Shown here piece by piece: positions 15,847 through 24,752 of a DNA stretch of 42,061 nt (the first letter of the stretch is position 1; each line of letters begins with the position of its first letter). The stretch is from assembly GCA_027488595.1 (NCBI GenBank), contig JAIYBI010000305.1, positions 1 to 42,061 of the forward strand. Reading direction: 5' to 3'. The stretch is from Opitutaceae bacterium. Lineage in GTDB: Bacteria; Verrucomicrobiota; Verrucomicrobiia; Opitutales; Opitutaceae. The notes under the pieces were generated by a model that was not told the DNA's origin, did not search any database, and worked only from the letters and a program-made list of their open reading frames with translations. The position numbers and the translations under genes were made by a program.

Positions 15847-17700
15847 TCAGGAGGAGTGGGCGGCGGTGATCTCGATGTTGGCTTTGCGCAGGCGGCGGGC
15901 GAGGATCATGGCGAGGTTGCGCAGGATGCCGGCGCCGATCGCGGGGTGCTCTTTTTCCAACGACTCGAAGTCGGCGGCGGAGAGAGCGACGCAGTCCACA
16001 GCGGAGTGAGCGACGACCGAGGCGGAGCGCGGCGAGGCGTCAATCAAGGCGAGCTCGCCGAGGGCCGTGCCGGCGGAGAAAGTGGCGACGCGAAAACGCG
16101 GTTTTCCGGGTGGCTCGATCCAGACGTCGGCCGAGCCGCGCAGGATGAAATACAGGATGCGATCCGTGCTGCCCGCCTCGATGATGCGCTCGTCGGCGGC
16201 GAAGACGTGGTGTTTGAACAGCCCGCGCAAGATGTGTCTGGCCTCGGCGGTGAGGCCGGCGAAAAGTTCGCACTCCTCGGGGTCGAGCAAGCGGGTGTTC
16301 CAGCCGGGGCGGGAGCAATGGGCGACAACACGGTTCTCGATGGTCTCGAGGGCGAGTTCGTAGTCGGGGATAAACTCGACGCGGCTCCAGCTCTGATCGG
16401 AGAGTGCGGCTTTGAAGGCCTGCTCGAGTTTGCCGAGAATCGGGCCGCTGGTGAGCGTCAGCGTCTTGCCGCCGGTAGTGAGGGTGGTGGCGAGGCGGGC
16501 GAGCAGATCGGCAGCCACGTGATCAATGGCGGGAACGTTTTTAAAACTCAGCAGGAGATGATCCGCCTGCTGCGCCTCGCGCAGAGTCTCGCGCACGACA
16601 CGTTCGGCGGTGGTGAATTGCAGCTCGCCTTGGAAGTGGAGGTGGCGGATGCGGGGGCCTTGTTTCTGAAGCATGGCCTGCTCGCCGGCGGAGCGGATGC
16701 GCTTCGAGCCGACCTCGGCGGAGGAGCTGACGCTGCGGATGACGGAGAGCGCCTGGTGGGCGGCGTTGAAGAGGTGGAGGTTGAACTTTTGCGAGAGCTC
16801 GCGGCAGGCGGCGATGCCGCGCACGCTATTGCCCTGAGCGTCGAGGCGCGGGGAGAAAACGCCGATGCCAAGCTGGCCGGGCAGGACGGCGAGGATGCCG
16901 CCCGCGACGCCGCTCTTGGCCGGGATGCCGACTTGGTAGATCCAGGCGCCGGCGGCGTCATACATGCCGCAACTGGCCATGACGCTGAGGATGTTTTCAA
17001 CGTAATCGCCGGTGACGGCACGTTGAAGGGTGAGAGGGTTGACGCCGCCGTTGGCGAGTGTGGCGGCCATGACTGCGAGATCGCGACAGTGAACGAGCAC
17101 CGAACACTGCATGAAATAGGCCTCGAGGGTGGGCGTCGGGTCGGTGGTGAGGATGTCGAAGTTGCGCAGCATGTGCCCGATGGCGCGGTTGCGATGGCCG
17201 GTTTCGCTCTCGGAGCGGTAGACGGTGTCGTCTATCTCCAGCGGGCGGCCGGCGTAGCGGGACAAGACCTCGATGATGCGCTGGATTTTTTCGGCGGTGG
17301 TGTCGCCCTTGACCAGGCCGGTGGTGGCGATGGCGCCGGCGTTGATCATTGGGTTGAGCGGGCGGCCGGTGTCGGGCTGGAGGCTGATGGAGTTGAAGGC
17401 CTCGCCGGAAGGCTCCATCCAAATTTTTTTCAAGACCTCGGGCTGGCCCTTGTCTTCGAGGGCGATGCCGTAGTTGAGCGCCTTGGAAATGGACTGGATG
17501 GTAAAAGTCTGCGTGGTGTCGCCCGCCTCGTAGATCGCACCGTCGGCGGTGACGAGACAAATGCCGAACCAGTCGGGATTGGCCTTGCCCAGCTCGGGAA
17601 TGTAGGTGGCCACCTCGCCCTCGTGGTTGTGGCGAAGACGGCTGTGAAGTTCGTCAATGATGAGTTGAATCGGTGAAAGAGCGGATGCGGCGTCGGGCAT
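15847..17700 (-). CDS. glsA: Glutaminase A fused to STAS and cyclic-nucleotide-binding domains
   Basis: Residues 1-310 are a serine-dependent beta-lactamase-like glutaminase that hydrolyses glutamine to glutamate and ammonia. They carry Ser70 and Lys73 (QSISKAL), Asn120 (PMINAGAI), Tyr196 (AYFMQCS), Tyr247 (CGMYDAAG) and Val265 (KSGVAGGI). Residues about 348-455 look like a STAS domain, but the phosphorylatable Ser of anti-sigma-antagonists is absent ([10 protein letters not shown]). Residues about 475-605 are a cyclic-nucleotide-binding domain that keeps the phosphate-cassette Gly548-Glu549 (ALGELALI) and Arg558 (SPRSASVV). Free-standing glutaminases are about 300-330 residues, so this 617-residue protein has roughly doubled. 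Binding of a cyclic nucleotide could switch activity, but that is inference. It is divergent from the PhnA-like gene and upstream of an amino-acid exporter. Confidence 0.93.
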   Translation of the reverse strand: MPDAASALSPIQLIIDELHSRLRHNHEGEVATYIPELGKANPDWFGICLVTADGAIYEAGDTTQTFTIQSISKALNYGIALEDKGQPEVLKKIWMEPSGEAFNSISLQPDTGRPLNPMINAGAIATTGLVKGDTTAEKIQRIIEVLSRYAGRPLEIDDTVYRSESETGHRNRAIGHMLRNFDILTTDPTPTLEAYFMQCSVLVHCRDLAVMAATLANGGVNPLTLQRAVTGDYVENILSVMASCGMYDAAGAWIYQVGIPAKSGVAGGILAVLPGQLGIGVFSPRLDAQGNSVRGIAACRELSQKFNLHLFNAAHQALSVIRSVSSSAEVGSKRIRSAGEQAMLQKQGPRIRHLHFQGELQFTTAERVVRETLREAQQADHLLLSFKNVPAIDHVAADLLARLATTLTTGGKTLTLTSGPILGKLEQAFKAALSDQSWSRVEFIPDYELALETIENRVVAHCSRPGWNTRLLDPEECELFAGLTAEARHILRGLFKHHVFAADERIIEAGSTDRILYFILRGSADVWIEPPGKPRFRVATFSAGTALGELALIDASPRSASVVAHSAVDCVALSAADFESLEKEHPAIGAGILRNLAMILARRLRKANIEITAAHSS

Positions 17701-17874
17701 GTTGCGGCGAATTGGATTTGGCGGGGATGGACGGGGCGTGAAAGTTTTTCATGCAGGGCGCGTGCCAGAGGTAAAAAAGACGCGTTTTTCGGTGCTTTCG
17801 GCTGGTGGGGGCGCGAAGCGATCTTGCGTTGGCGCGACGATGCACGATTTCCGAACCTGCACCCGCAAACCCAC

Positions 17875-18222
17875 ATGTCCGATCCCGCTGCTCCCTCCGC
17901 CCCGCCTGCCTGCCCCGCCTGCACGCTCAATGATGTCCTCGCCCACGCCGACCACTGGGAGTGCGCGACCTGCGGGCACGAGTGGCCGCGCGAGGCCGAG
18001 CCCGAGGCGGCGCGCGTGGTCAAGGATGCCCACGGCACCGTGCTCGCCGACGGCGACGACGTGGTGTTGATCAAGGACCTGAAACTGCGCGGCTCGTCGC
18101 AGGTTTTGAAGCAAGGCTCGAAGGGGAAAAATATCCGCCTGGTGGACGGCGACCACGAGATTGATTGCAAAGTGGACGGCACGCCGATGGCGCTAAAGGC
18201 CTGCTTCGTGAAGAAAGCCTGA
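17875..18222 (+). CDS. yjdM: PhnA/YjdM-family zinc-ribbon protein
   Basis: The 115-residue cytoplasmic protein has an N-terminal zinc ribbon (CPAC near residue 14, CATCGHEW near 31) and a C-terminal small beta barrel ([47 protein letters not shown]). This is the standard length and layout of PhnA/YjdM. The family was named after the phosphonate operon, but its actual function is not settled, and no phosphonate genes are nearby. The ATG at 17875 is chosen because the earlier one at 17824 adds residues unlike the family. It is convergent with pyruvate kinase, with 44 bases between stops. Confidence 0.93.
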   Translation: MSDPAAPSAPPACPACTLNDVLAHADHWECATCGHEWPREAEPEAARVVKDAHGTVLADGDDVVLIKDLKLRGSSQVLKQGSKGKNIRLVDGDHEIDCKVDGTPMALKACFVKKA

Positions 18223-18266
18223 GCCACCCGCGATTTCGAGAGCGGCCCGGAGGTATCAAGGTCTGC

Positions 18267-19700
18267 TTAATGCACCTTGCGGAGCTGGATGCTATCCACC
18301 AAGCGGTCGTGGGAAAGCAGGTCAGTCACGACGATGAGGCGGTCGCCGATTTGGAGACGCCCTTCGCGAACCAAAAAGGTGATGGCGCGCTCGATCGTGT
18401 CATTGGGGTCGGAATCGAAGGTGAGCAAGTAGGGGTCGACTGCCCGTAGGATGCGCATCTCGCGCAGCGTCTCGACCGAGTTGGTCATGGCGTAGATCGG
18501 AGCGAGGCAGGGGCGCATCGCGGCAAGGCCCTGGGCCATGAAACCCTGCCGGGTGAAGGTAAGGATGGTGATGCCCGGCATATCGTTCGCAAGATGGACG
18601 GCCGCGGCGAGGAGCTTGAACTTGTCGCCCTTGAGGAAGGCGGGAGCGAGGTTGACAACCGGCTCCTCGGATTCGACGCGACGGGCGACTTTTTCGAGGA
18701 TACGCACGCAGTCCATCGGGTATTTCCCGACGGTCGTTTCGCCGGAGAGCATGACGCAGTCGGCGCGCTCGTGCACGGCGTTGGCGACGTCGGTGATCTC
18801 GGCGCGGGTGGGCATGGGCTGGGAGATCATGGACTCCAGCATGTGGGTGGCGATGATCACGGCGCGGCCGTGGTCGAAGCAGACCTTGACGGCGCGGCGC
18901 TGGATGGAGGGCAGCTCCTCGAAAGGGCACTCGATGCCGAGGTCGCCGCGGGCGACCATGAGGGCGTCGGTGGCACGCACGATCTCGTCGAGGTTGGAGA
19001 TGGCCTGCTGGTCCTCGATCTTGGCGATGATCTTGGCGCGCGATTTGTTGGCCCGCAAAAACTCGCGCAACTGCTCGATGTCCTTCCCTTCACGCACGAA
19101 GGAAAGTGCCACGAAATCAATGCCCTCCTCGATGCCCATGAGGGTGTCGAGGCGGTCCTTCTCGGTGAAGGAAGGCAGGTTCACCTTAACGCCGGGAAGG
19201 TTGATGTGGCGGCGGGAGGTGAGCTGGCCGGGGATGAGCACTTTGCAACGGATGCGGGCCTGGTCTTTCTCCAGCACCTCGAAGCGCATGAGACCGCTGT
19301 CCACGAGGACGATGTCGCCAACTTTGATGTCGTTAACGAGATCCTGGTAGTTGACGTTCACGGAGCGGATCTCCTCGCCGCCCTCGCGGTCGCCGGGCTT
19401 CACGGTGAAGTCGAAAATCTGGCCGACCTTGAGCTCGATGGGGGAGGCCACGTCGCCGGTGCGGATCTCAGGTCCCTTGATGTCCATCATGATGCCGATT
19501 TCGCGGCCGACCTTGGCGGAGACGGCGCGGATGCGACGGATGACGGCGCGGCACCACTCGTGTTTGCCGTGGGCCATATTGAGGCGGGCGATGTCAGCTC
19601 CTCCGGTGATCAGTTTTTCCAGCATCTCCTCTGACTCGGTGGCGGGGCCAAGCGTGAAGATGACCTTGGTGCGACGGAACTCAGCGTTTGTGATAGCCAT
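18267..19700 (-). CDS. pyk: Pyruvate kinase
   Basis: This 477-residue glycolytic enzyme converts phosphoenolpyruvate and ADP to pyruvate and ATP. Motifs visible in order are RTKVIFTLGPAT, ADIARLNMAHG, MDIKGPEIRTG, the B-domain (residues about 85-180), VALSFVREGKD, IAKIEDQQAISN with the catalytic Lys, MVARGDLGIE with the Mg-binding residues, and ATHMLESMISQPMPTRAEIT. The C-terminal domain (about 350-477) is present, so the usual allosteric region is intact. The start ATG at 19700 yields MAITNAEFRRTK; a longer start would add unlikely residues. It stands apart from the PEP carboxykinase gene 5 kb away, which runs the opposite metabolic direction. Confidence 0.97.
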   Translation of the reverse strand: MAITNAEFRRTKVIFTLGPATESEEMLEKLITGGADIARLNMAHGKHEWCRAVIRRIRAVSAKVGREIGIMMDIKGPEIRTGDVASPIELKVGQIFDFTVKPGDREGGEEIRSVNVNYQDLVNDIKVGDIVLVDSGLMRFEVLEKDQARIRCKVLIPGQLTSRRHINLPGVKVNLPSFTEKDRLDTLMGIEEGIDFVALSFVREGKDIEQLREFLRANKSRAKIIAKIEDQQAISNLDEIVRATDALMVARGDLGIECPFEELPSIQRRAVKVCFDHGRAVIIATHMLESMISQPMPTRAEITDVANAVHERADCVMLSGETTVGKYPMDCVRILEKVARRVESEEPVVNLAPAFLKGDKFKLLAAAVHLANDMPGITILTFTRQGFMAQGLAAMRPCLAPIYAMTNSVETLREMRILRAVDPYLLTFDSDPNDTIERAITFLVREGRLQIGDRLIVVTDLLSHDRLVDSIQLRKVH

Positions 19701-19758
19701 ACAAGCCGATAGCAAATGGCGCACCACCGCGAGTGCCAGTCCCTAATCGGCGCATTGT

Positions 19759-19776
19759 TTGACAATCTCGTGTCAA
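19759..19776. promoter_or_regulatory. Small inverted repeat upstream of pyruvate kinase
   Basis: TTGACA (19759-19764) and TGTCAA (19771-19776) are perfect complements with a six-base spacer, 59 nt upstream of the pyk start. On the minus strand it contains a TTGACA that matches a -35 box, but no convincing -10 was found at the right spacing. It could be an operator for pyk or chance. Confidence 0.3.
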
Positions 19777-19787
19777 TCCGTGTCGGC

Positions 19788-20585
19788 CTACCACTCGCAC
19801 GCCGGGGCACCTTCACCCGGCCCTACGATATGGAAGCCGCAGCCCAAACGCGTCCGCAGGCCGGCGAAGGTCTGCTCCACCGCGGCGAGGCTGTTGCAGT
19901 CACGGCTCAGGTGAGTCAGGAAAACCTGCTGCCAGCGCGGGCTCGCCGTGGCGGCCAGCAGGTCGTGCGCGGCCTCGTTGGAGAGGTGTCCGTGGCGCCC
20001 GCCGATGCGTTGCTTGGTTTTCCACGGCCGGCGGTGATCCGCCTCAAGGAGTTTCGGGCAATGGTTGCTCTCCACCACCACGACTTCGCAAGCGCGCAGG
20101 TGGGCGTAAACATGGGCGGGCACATGCCCGAGATCAGTCAGCCAGACGAGGCTGCGTCGGGGAGAGAACAGATCGCCATCCGTGCCGCTCGCAAAGGTAA
20201 ATCCCACCGGCTCCTGCGCATCGTGCGGCACCGTGAAGCTCTCGACCTCCAGGTCGCGAAAGGCGAAACGCGTGCCGCTCTCGAAAATCCGCCAGCTCAC
20301 CGCACCGCCGAGCTTGGCACGCACCGCCCGGGCAGTGGCTTCGTTGGCGAAAACTGAGACGTGCGGGTGCTTCTTAAACATCTCCACCCCGGCGGCGTGG
20401 TCGCCGTGTTCGTGAGTGAGAAAGACCGCGTCCAACTCGTCCGGCCGCGTGTCGGCCGCGACGAGGAGCTCCGTGAGTTTTCGCGTGGAGAAACCGGCAT
20501 CAATCAACACCCGAGCTCCGTCGGTGCGCAACAGGGCGGCGTTGCCCGAACTGCCACTGCCAAGGATCTGGATGCGCATCGCCAT
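19788..20585 (-). CDS. YycJ/WalJ-like metallo-beta-lactamase-fold hydrolase
   Basis: The 265-residue enzyme has the metal-binding motif THEHGDH (residues about 57-63), LTDLGHVP, VESNHCPKLL and THLSRDCN, with a start (MRIQILGSGSSGNAALL) typical of the YycJ group. Such proteins are double-stranded exonuclease-like or RNase-Z-like hydrolases linked to mismatch repair or cell-wall signalling in other bacteria, but the substrate here is unknown. Two starts are possible, at 20585 and 20579; the second begins MRIQILGS directly. It lies 87 nt upstream of pyruvate kinase on the same strand and is divergent from the PTPS gene. Confidence 0.9.
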   Translation of the reverse strand: MAMRIQILGSGSSGNAALLRTDGARVLIDAGFSTRKLTELLVAADTRPDELDAVFLTHEHGDHAAGVEMFKKHPHVSVFANEATARAVRAKLGGAVSWRIFESGTRFAFRDLEVESFTVPHDAQEPVGFTFASGTDGDLFSPRRSLVWLTDLGHVPAHVYAHLRACEVVVVESNHCPKLLEADHRRPWKTKQRIGGRHGHLSNEAAHDLLAATASPRWQQVFLTHLSRDCNSLAAVEQTFAGLRTRLGCGFHIVGPGEGAPACEW

Positions 20586-20708
20586 GTCTCGCCCGAAGAG
20601 AATCCACCCCCGCCCGCGCGCTCAACCCTTCTCTTGGCCGCGCCCTGGAAAAACCACAGCCTCCCGTTGACCCCGCCGCGCTTCGGGTCCACTCATTTCA
20701 CCCCGTCC

Positions 20709-21206
20709 ATGGCCAAGTCTGCTTCCAAACCTTCCGCCGCGCGCCGCTCGCGCCCCGTCGTCCGCCCCCTGCGCGGCACGGTCTATGTGACGCGCCAAGT
20801 CCACTTCAACTCCGCTCACCGCCTCTACAACCCGACCAAGTCCAAACGCTGGAACGAGGAGCGCTACGGCCTCTGTTCCAATCCCCACTGGCACGGCCAC
20901 AACTACGTTCTGGAGGTCACCGTAGCAGGCGAGCCCGACCCCGAAACCGGTTACCTGATGGACCTCGGCACGCTGAAATCCATTCTCGAGGAGCACATTC
21001 TAAAACCCTGCGACCACCGCAATCTCAACGACGAGGTCGTCTTCCTGCGCGGCATAATTCCGTCCACCGAAAACCTCGTCATCGCCTTCTGGGAACAGAT
21101 CGAACCCCACATCAAAACCGGCCGTCTCCACGCCGTGAAACTCTTCGAAACTCCGCGCAACTTCGCTGAATATCGCGGCCCCTCCGCCTTCGCGTCGGAG
21201 CCCTGA
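20709..21206 (+). CDS. 6-pyruvoyl-tetrahydropterin synthase (PTPS)-like enzyme
   Basis: This 165-residue enzyme has the three Zn-binding histidines (His37 in FNSAH; His62 and His64 in HWHGHNY) and the catalytic residues Cys56 (GLCSNPH), Asp102-His103 (KPCDHRNL) and Glu147 (KLFETPR). The pattern CSNPHWHGHNY, then DPETGYLMDLG, LKPCDHRNLN and PSTENL, resembles eukaryote-type PTPS of tetrahydrobiopterin synthesis more than the QueD branch. It would turn 7,8-dihydroneopterin triphosphate into 6-pyruvoyl-tetrahydropterin. The start at 20709 leaves a basic 20-residue N-terminal tail; no shorter start keeps the first strand. FolE2 and an SDR follow on the same strand. Queuosine or folate duty (QueD, PTPS-III) remains possible. 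Confidence 0.85.
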   Translation: MAKSASKPSAARRSRPVVRPLRGTVYVTRQVHFNSAHRLYNPTKSKRWNEERYGLCSNPHWHGHNYVLEVTVAGEPDPETGYLMDLGTLKSILEEHILKPCDHRNLNDEVVFLRGIIPSTENLVIAFWEQIEPHIKTGRLHAVKLFETPRNFAEYRGPSAFASEP

Positions 21207-21237
21207 TACCCGCTCACCTCCTCTTCCCGCCAGCTAA

Positions 21238-21253
21238 GCCTGCTCCGGCAGGC
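21238..21253 (+). terminator. Small hairpin between the PTPS and folE2 genes
   Basis: GCCTGC (21238-21243) and GCAGGC (21248-21253) form a 6-bp stem with loop TCCG, followed within 5 nt by GGTTTTCT. It may attenuate transcription from PTPS into folE2; the T-run is short, so termination would be partial. Confidence 0.3.
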
Positions 21254-21313
21254 CTCCGGTTTTCTCGTCCCAACCGCCTGGCCCACCGTCCGCTCAGTTA
21301 AACAAAAACGACC

Positions 21314-22345
21314 ATGCCCGCCAAACCCTCCCCCCCAAGCCGCGTCACCGCGAAACCCAAGACCGCCGCCGCAAAGAAGATGTATCTCCATCGCATCGCC
21401 GGCGGCCCCGCCACCCCGCGCATCGCCCGCCGATACGACGCGACCTTTACGCTCTCGCCCGACTACAAGGCCTCGCTGCCCGACATGATGGAGGCCATCG
21501 AAGCCATCCCCGGCGCGCCCGTCGCCATCCAACAGGTCGGCATCTCAGGCTTCAAACTGCCGCTCCGCTACCGCACCAAAAACGGCAAAACCGTCCACAC
21601 CCTTGAGACCACCGTCACCGGCACCGTCTCCCTCGCCGCCGGGCTGAAGGGTATCAACATGAGCCGCATCATGCGCTCGTTTTACGAGCACGCCGACGAC
21701 GTGTTTACGACCGAAATGCTCGCCCGCATTCTGGAAAAATACCGCCGCGACGTCGGCTCGCTCTCCGCCCGCCTGCGTCTGGATTTTTCCTACCCGATGC
21801 CGCAACGCGCCCTGCGCAGCGGCCTCGTCGGCTGGCAGTATTACAACGCCGCCTTCCTCGGCCGCATCGCCGACGACGGCACCGTGCGCCGCTTCATCGA
21901 GCTCGATTTCGTTTACTCCTCCGCCTGCCCTTGCAGCGCCGAGCTGAGCGAACACGCCCGCGACACCCGCGATGTTTACGCGATCCCGCACAACCAGCGT
22001 TCCAAGGCCCGCGTCCTTGTCGAACTCGCCCCCGGTGCGAAGTTTCATCTCGAGGACTTGCAGGCCCACGTGCTGCGCGGCCTCGTTACCGAGACGCAGG
22101 TCATGGTGAAACGCGAGGACGAGCAGGCCTTCGCCGAGCTCAACGGCGCGCACATCAAGTTCGTGGAGGACGCCGCCCGCCTCGTCTATGCCGAGCTCGC
22201 GCCCGACGCCCGCATCGCGGATTTCCAGGTCGCCTGCTCACACCTCGAATCCCTCCACTCCCACGACGCCGTCAGCGTCATCTGCAAGGGCATCCCCGGC
22301 GGCCTCACCGCCGACTTCGACGCCTTCCGCAGTCTGGTTTGCTAA
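21314..22345 (+). CDS. folE2: GTP cyclohydrolase FolE2 (type IB)
   Basis: This 343-residue enzyme converts GTP to 7,8-dihydroneopterin triphosphate, the first step to folate, tetrahydropterin and queuosine. It has the COG1469/FolE2 pattern: [35 protein letters not shown], the conserved active-site/metal Cys cluster [12 protein letters not shown] (Cys205 and Cys207) and the C-terminal [12 protein letters not shown]. FolE2 accepts metals other than zinc and in some bacteria replaces FolE when zinc is scarce. No Zur box was recognised upstream. The start at 21314 adds a 20-residue basic leader that may be partly unneeded. It lies 107 nt after PTPS and 18 nt before the SDR gene. Confidence 0.95.
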   Translation: MPAKPSPPSRVTAKPKTAAAKKMYLHRIAGGPATPRIARRYDATFTLSPDYKASLPDMMEAIEAIPGAPVAIQQVGISGFKLPLRYRTKNGKTVHTLETTVTGTVSLAAGLKGINMSRIMRSFYEHADDVFTTEMLARILEKYRRDVGSLSARLRLDFSYPMPQRALRSGLVGWQYYNAAFLGRIADDGTVRRFIELDFVYSSACPCSAELSEHARDTRDVYAIPHNQRSKARVLVELAPGAKFHLEDLQAHVLRGLVTETQVMVKREDEQAFAELNGAHIKFVEDAARLVYAELAPDARIADFQVACSHLESLHSHDAVSVICKGIPGGLTADFDAFRSLVC

Positions 22346-22363
22346 TCCTTCGCACCAAATCCC

Positions 22364-23104
22364 GTGGCTAAAAAATCCTCCGCTTCCCGCAGCCGTCCGC
22401 CGCTCGTCCTCATCACCGGTGCCAGCCAGGGCCTCGGTGCCGCCCTCGCGCTCGCCTACGCACGTGCCTTCCCCGGCGTGAAGCTCGCGCTCGTCGCCCG
22501 CAACGCCACCAACCTCGAAAAGGTCGCCGCCCGTTGCGAAGTCCTCGGGGCCGACACCCATGGGTTTGTCTGCGACGCTTCCGACGATGCCGCCGTCGCC
22601 CGCCTGCCCGCCGCCGTATCCAAAATCTTCCGACGCACGCCCGACATCGTGGTCAACAACGCCGGCCGCTTCGCCCCCGCGACCTTCGCCGCCACCACTC
22701 CCGCGATTTTTGACGACATGCTCGGCGCCAATCTCCGCTCCGCCTACCTCGTCACCCGCGCCTTCCTGCCTGCCTTTAGCGAACGCAAGGCTGGCGACTT
22801 CGTATTCATCAGCTCCATCTGCGGCAAAATCGTTCTCCCCGCCTGCGCCGCCTACACCGTGGCGAAGCACGGCCTCACCGGCCTCGCCGCCGCTCTCCGC
22901 GCCGAGACGAAAGGCACCGGCTTGCGCGTGCTCTGCATACACCCGGGCGCGACCGACACTCCCGCGTGGGACGGCTCCGGCGTGGACCGCTCGCGCCTCA
23001 TGACGGCCGCGAGCGTTGCCGAAGCCGTCGTCGCCTTGACCTCGCTGGACGCACGCACCGTCGCCGAGGACATCACCCTCCGGCCCGGCGGCGGTGATCT
23101 TTGA
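22364..23104 (+). CDS. Short-chain dehydrogenase/reductase, possibly a pterin (sepiapterin-type) reductase
   Basis: This 246-residue SDR starts with GTG at 22364, only 18 nt after folE2. Motifs are LVLITGASQGLGAAL for the cofactor (residues about 14-28), DIVVNNAGRFAP, FVFISSICGKI, and the catalytic YTVAK at about residues 164-168. RN in VARNATNL after the second strand suggests NADPH use. Its place beside PTPS and FolE2 makes a sepiapterin- or dihydropterin-reductase role attractive, but SDR specificity cannot be read from motifs, and a generic ketoacyl-reductase-like role is just as possible. The close spacing implies co-transcription with folE2. Confidence 0.85.
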   Translation: MAKKSSASRSRPPLVLITGASQGLGAALALAYARAFPGVKLALVARNATNLEKVAARCEVLGADTHGFVCDASDDAAVARLPAAVSKIFRRTPDIVVNNAGRFAPATFAATTPAIFDDMLGANLRSAYLVTRAFLPAFSERKAGDFVFISSICGKIVLPACAAYTVAKHGLTGLAAALRAETKGTGLRVLCIHPGATDTPAWDGSGVDRSRLMTAASVAEAVVALTSLDARTVAEDITLRPGGGDL

Positions 23105-23231
23105 GCGGCGGTCGCGCTTACGACGCCGACTGGGCACGGACCTTCCTTGGATGTATTCCGGCATCCCGGCACCCCAGCGGAGACAGTTTTCCTTGAGGGG
23201 CTCGTAGCTACTGCGAAACAGGGGGGTTAAG

Positions 23232-24713
23232 ATGCGAATTCCCAGCCTGCTCTTTTTCATCGGATCGGTCGCTGCGGTCTCCGCAGCCCCGTCAGCGGAT
23301 GATTTTCAACTGCCCGCCACGCCGGAGGCCTTCGTGCGGCCGGTGCCCTATGTCGCCCTGGAGCGAATTCTCACCGAGGCGGCGCGCGCCCCTCATGTCA
23401 CCGTCACGCGCGAAGGCGACAGTGTTCAAGGTCGGGGTCTTTGGCTCGTGCGTATCCGGACGGGCACTTCACCCGACCCGTGGCGGGTGTTTTTCTACGC
23501 GCAGCAGCACGGCAATGAACCAGCAGGGAAGGACGCCTTGGTCTGGATGATCTCGGACCTCGCCGCTCACCCGGATAAACTCCCCGAGGACATCGAACTC
23601 TACATTCTGCCGATGGTGAACCCGGACGGCGCGGAACTGGCGCAGCGTCGCAACGCCAACCGGCGCGATTTGAATCGTGACCACATCACACTCAGCCAGC
23701 CCGAGACACAGACACTCCACCGCATCGCGCAGCGCATTCTTCCGCATGTCGCCGTGGATTGCCACGAATTCAGTCGCGATGACGGGGATTACGCCGAGCG
23801 TGGCTGGATCAGCTGGCCCTTGATCATGATGGATGCCGCGAACCATCCGCTCTTCGACCCCGCGGTCACGGCGGCGGCCTTGCACCATGTGGAGGCGATG
23901 CGGCCGGCAATGGCGGAGGCGGGTTTCAACTACACGCGCTATTACGTCGGAGGTCCGCCTCCGACTGAGGCCCGGCACAGCCATCCCGAGCTCGACGATG
24001 CTCGCAACGGCGTCGGAGCCTACGGCGGCATGAGCTTTATCATCGAGTCGGGCCAATTCCGACGCAGCGCCACGCCGCATGCCGACCTCGGGCGGCGTGT
24101 CGCGGCCTACCACCGGTTGCTGAGCGGCTTCTTGCAGAATAACGACCCGGCGCGTGCCAACGAGCGACAGGCGATCGAAGCGGCGCGGAGCCGGGCGCTG
24201 CCGGCCTTCCTCCCGACGAACTACTTCTGGGCAAACCGGGGACTGCAAATCCGCACCGTGCCGGTGATTGAGAAGTCGAGTGGCCGCACCCTGGAAATCC
24301 CCAGTGCGAGTGTCTTCGATGATCTGGTGGTGAAAACGGTGGTCGAAGCTCCCGTCGCCTACGCCATCGCGGCCCGGCACGCGGCCTTGTTCGCACCTTG
24401 GCTCGAGCGCCATGGCATCGCCTTCTCCACACTCGATGCCCCGCAGGTCGTGACGGGAGAGGCGGCCAGCCTGGTGCGGCTGGAGAAGCACGAGGACCCC
24501 GTCTACCAGCGCTACGGCGGGCGAACCATCACGCGGGTATCGCCCAAAACCCCGGTCGAATTACCGGCAGGCAGTCTTATCGTGGACCTCAAGCAGGCGG
24601 CGGCGGTGAAAGCCGCGATCCTGCTTGAGCCGGGCATGTTGTATGGGCTTTCCCAATACGAGGAGTTTGAGGCCATCCGCGCGGATGGTCTGCCGCTGCG
24701 AGTGGTGAAGTAG
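23232..24713 (+). CDS. Exported M14-family zinc carboxypeptidase
   Basis: This 493-residue protein has a signal peptide (MRIPSLLFFIGSVAAVSA, cleavage near AAP). The M14 domain shows the Zn ligands His93 and Glu96 (QQHGNEPAGK), the substrate-binding region NANRRDLNRD (about residues 141-150), the third Zn ligand His178 (AVDCHEF), and the catalytic Glu in FIIESGQF at about residue 280. Members remove C-terminal residues from peptides, or act on cell-wall peptides or other amide substrates, here in the periplasm or outside. The C-terminal 190 residues after the catalytic domain are extra and unassigned. A G-rich ribosome-binding site (AGGGGGG) ends 6 nt before ATG. It has no clear operon partner. 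Confidence 0.9.
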   Translation: MRIPSLLFFIGSVAAVSAAPSADDFQLPATPEAFVRPVPYVALERILTEAARAPHVTVTREGDSVQGRGLWLVRIRTGTSPDPWRVFFYAQQHGNEPAGKDALVWMISDLAAHPDKLPEDIELYILPMVNPDGAELAQRRNANRRDLNRDHITLSQPETQTLHRIAQRILPHVAVDCHEFSRDDGDYAERGWISWPLIMMDAANHPLFDPAVTAAALHHVEAMRPAMAEAGFNYTRYYVGGPPPTEARHSHPELDDARNGVGAYGGMSFIIESGQFRRSATPHADLGRRVAAYHRLLSGFLQNNDPARANERQAIEAARSRALPAFLPTNYFWANRGLQIRTVPVIEKSSGRTLEIPSASVFDDLVVKTVVEAPVAYAIAARHAALFAPWLERHGIAFSTLDAPQVVTGEAASLVRLEKHEDPVYQRYGGRTITRVSPKTPVELPAGSLIVDLKQAAAVKAAILLEPGMLYGLSQYEEFEAIRADGLPLRVVK

Positions 24714-24752
24714 AACTGCGGCCGGGGAGGCGGAGCGCGAAGGCGACTGGCC

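Noticed and set aside
15592-17676. Long plus-strand open frame opposite the glutaminase fusion gene
   Set aside because: It is compositional noise (Gly/Ala/Asp-rich) with no domain; the minus strand carries all the glutaminase, STAS and nucleotide-binding motifs.
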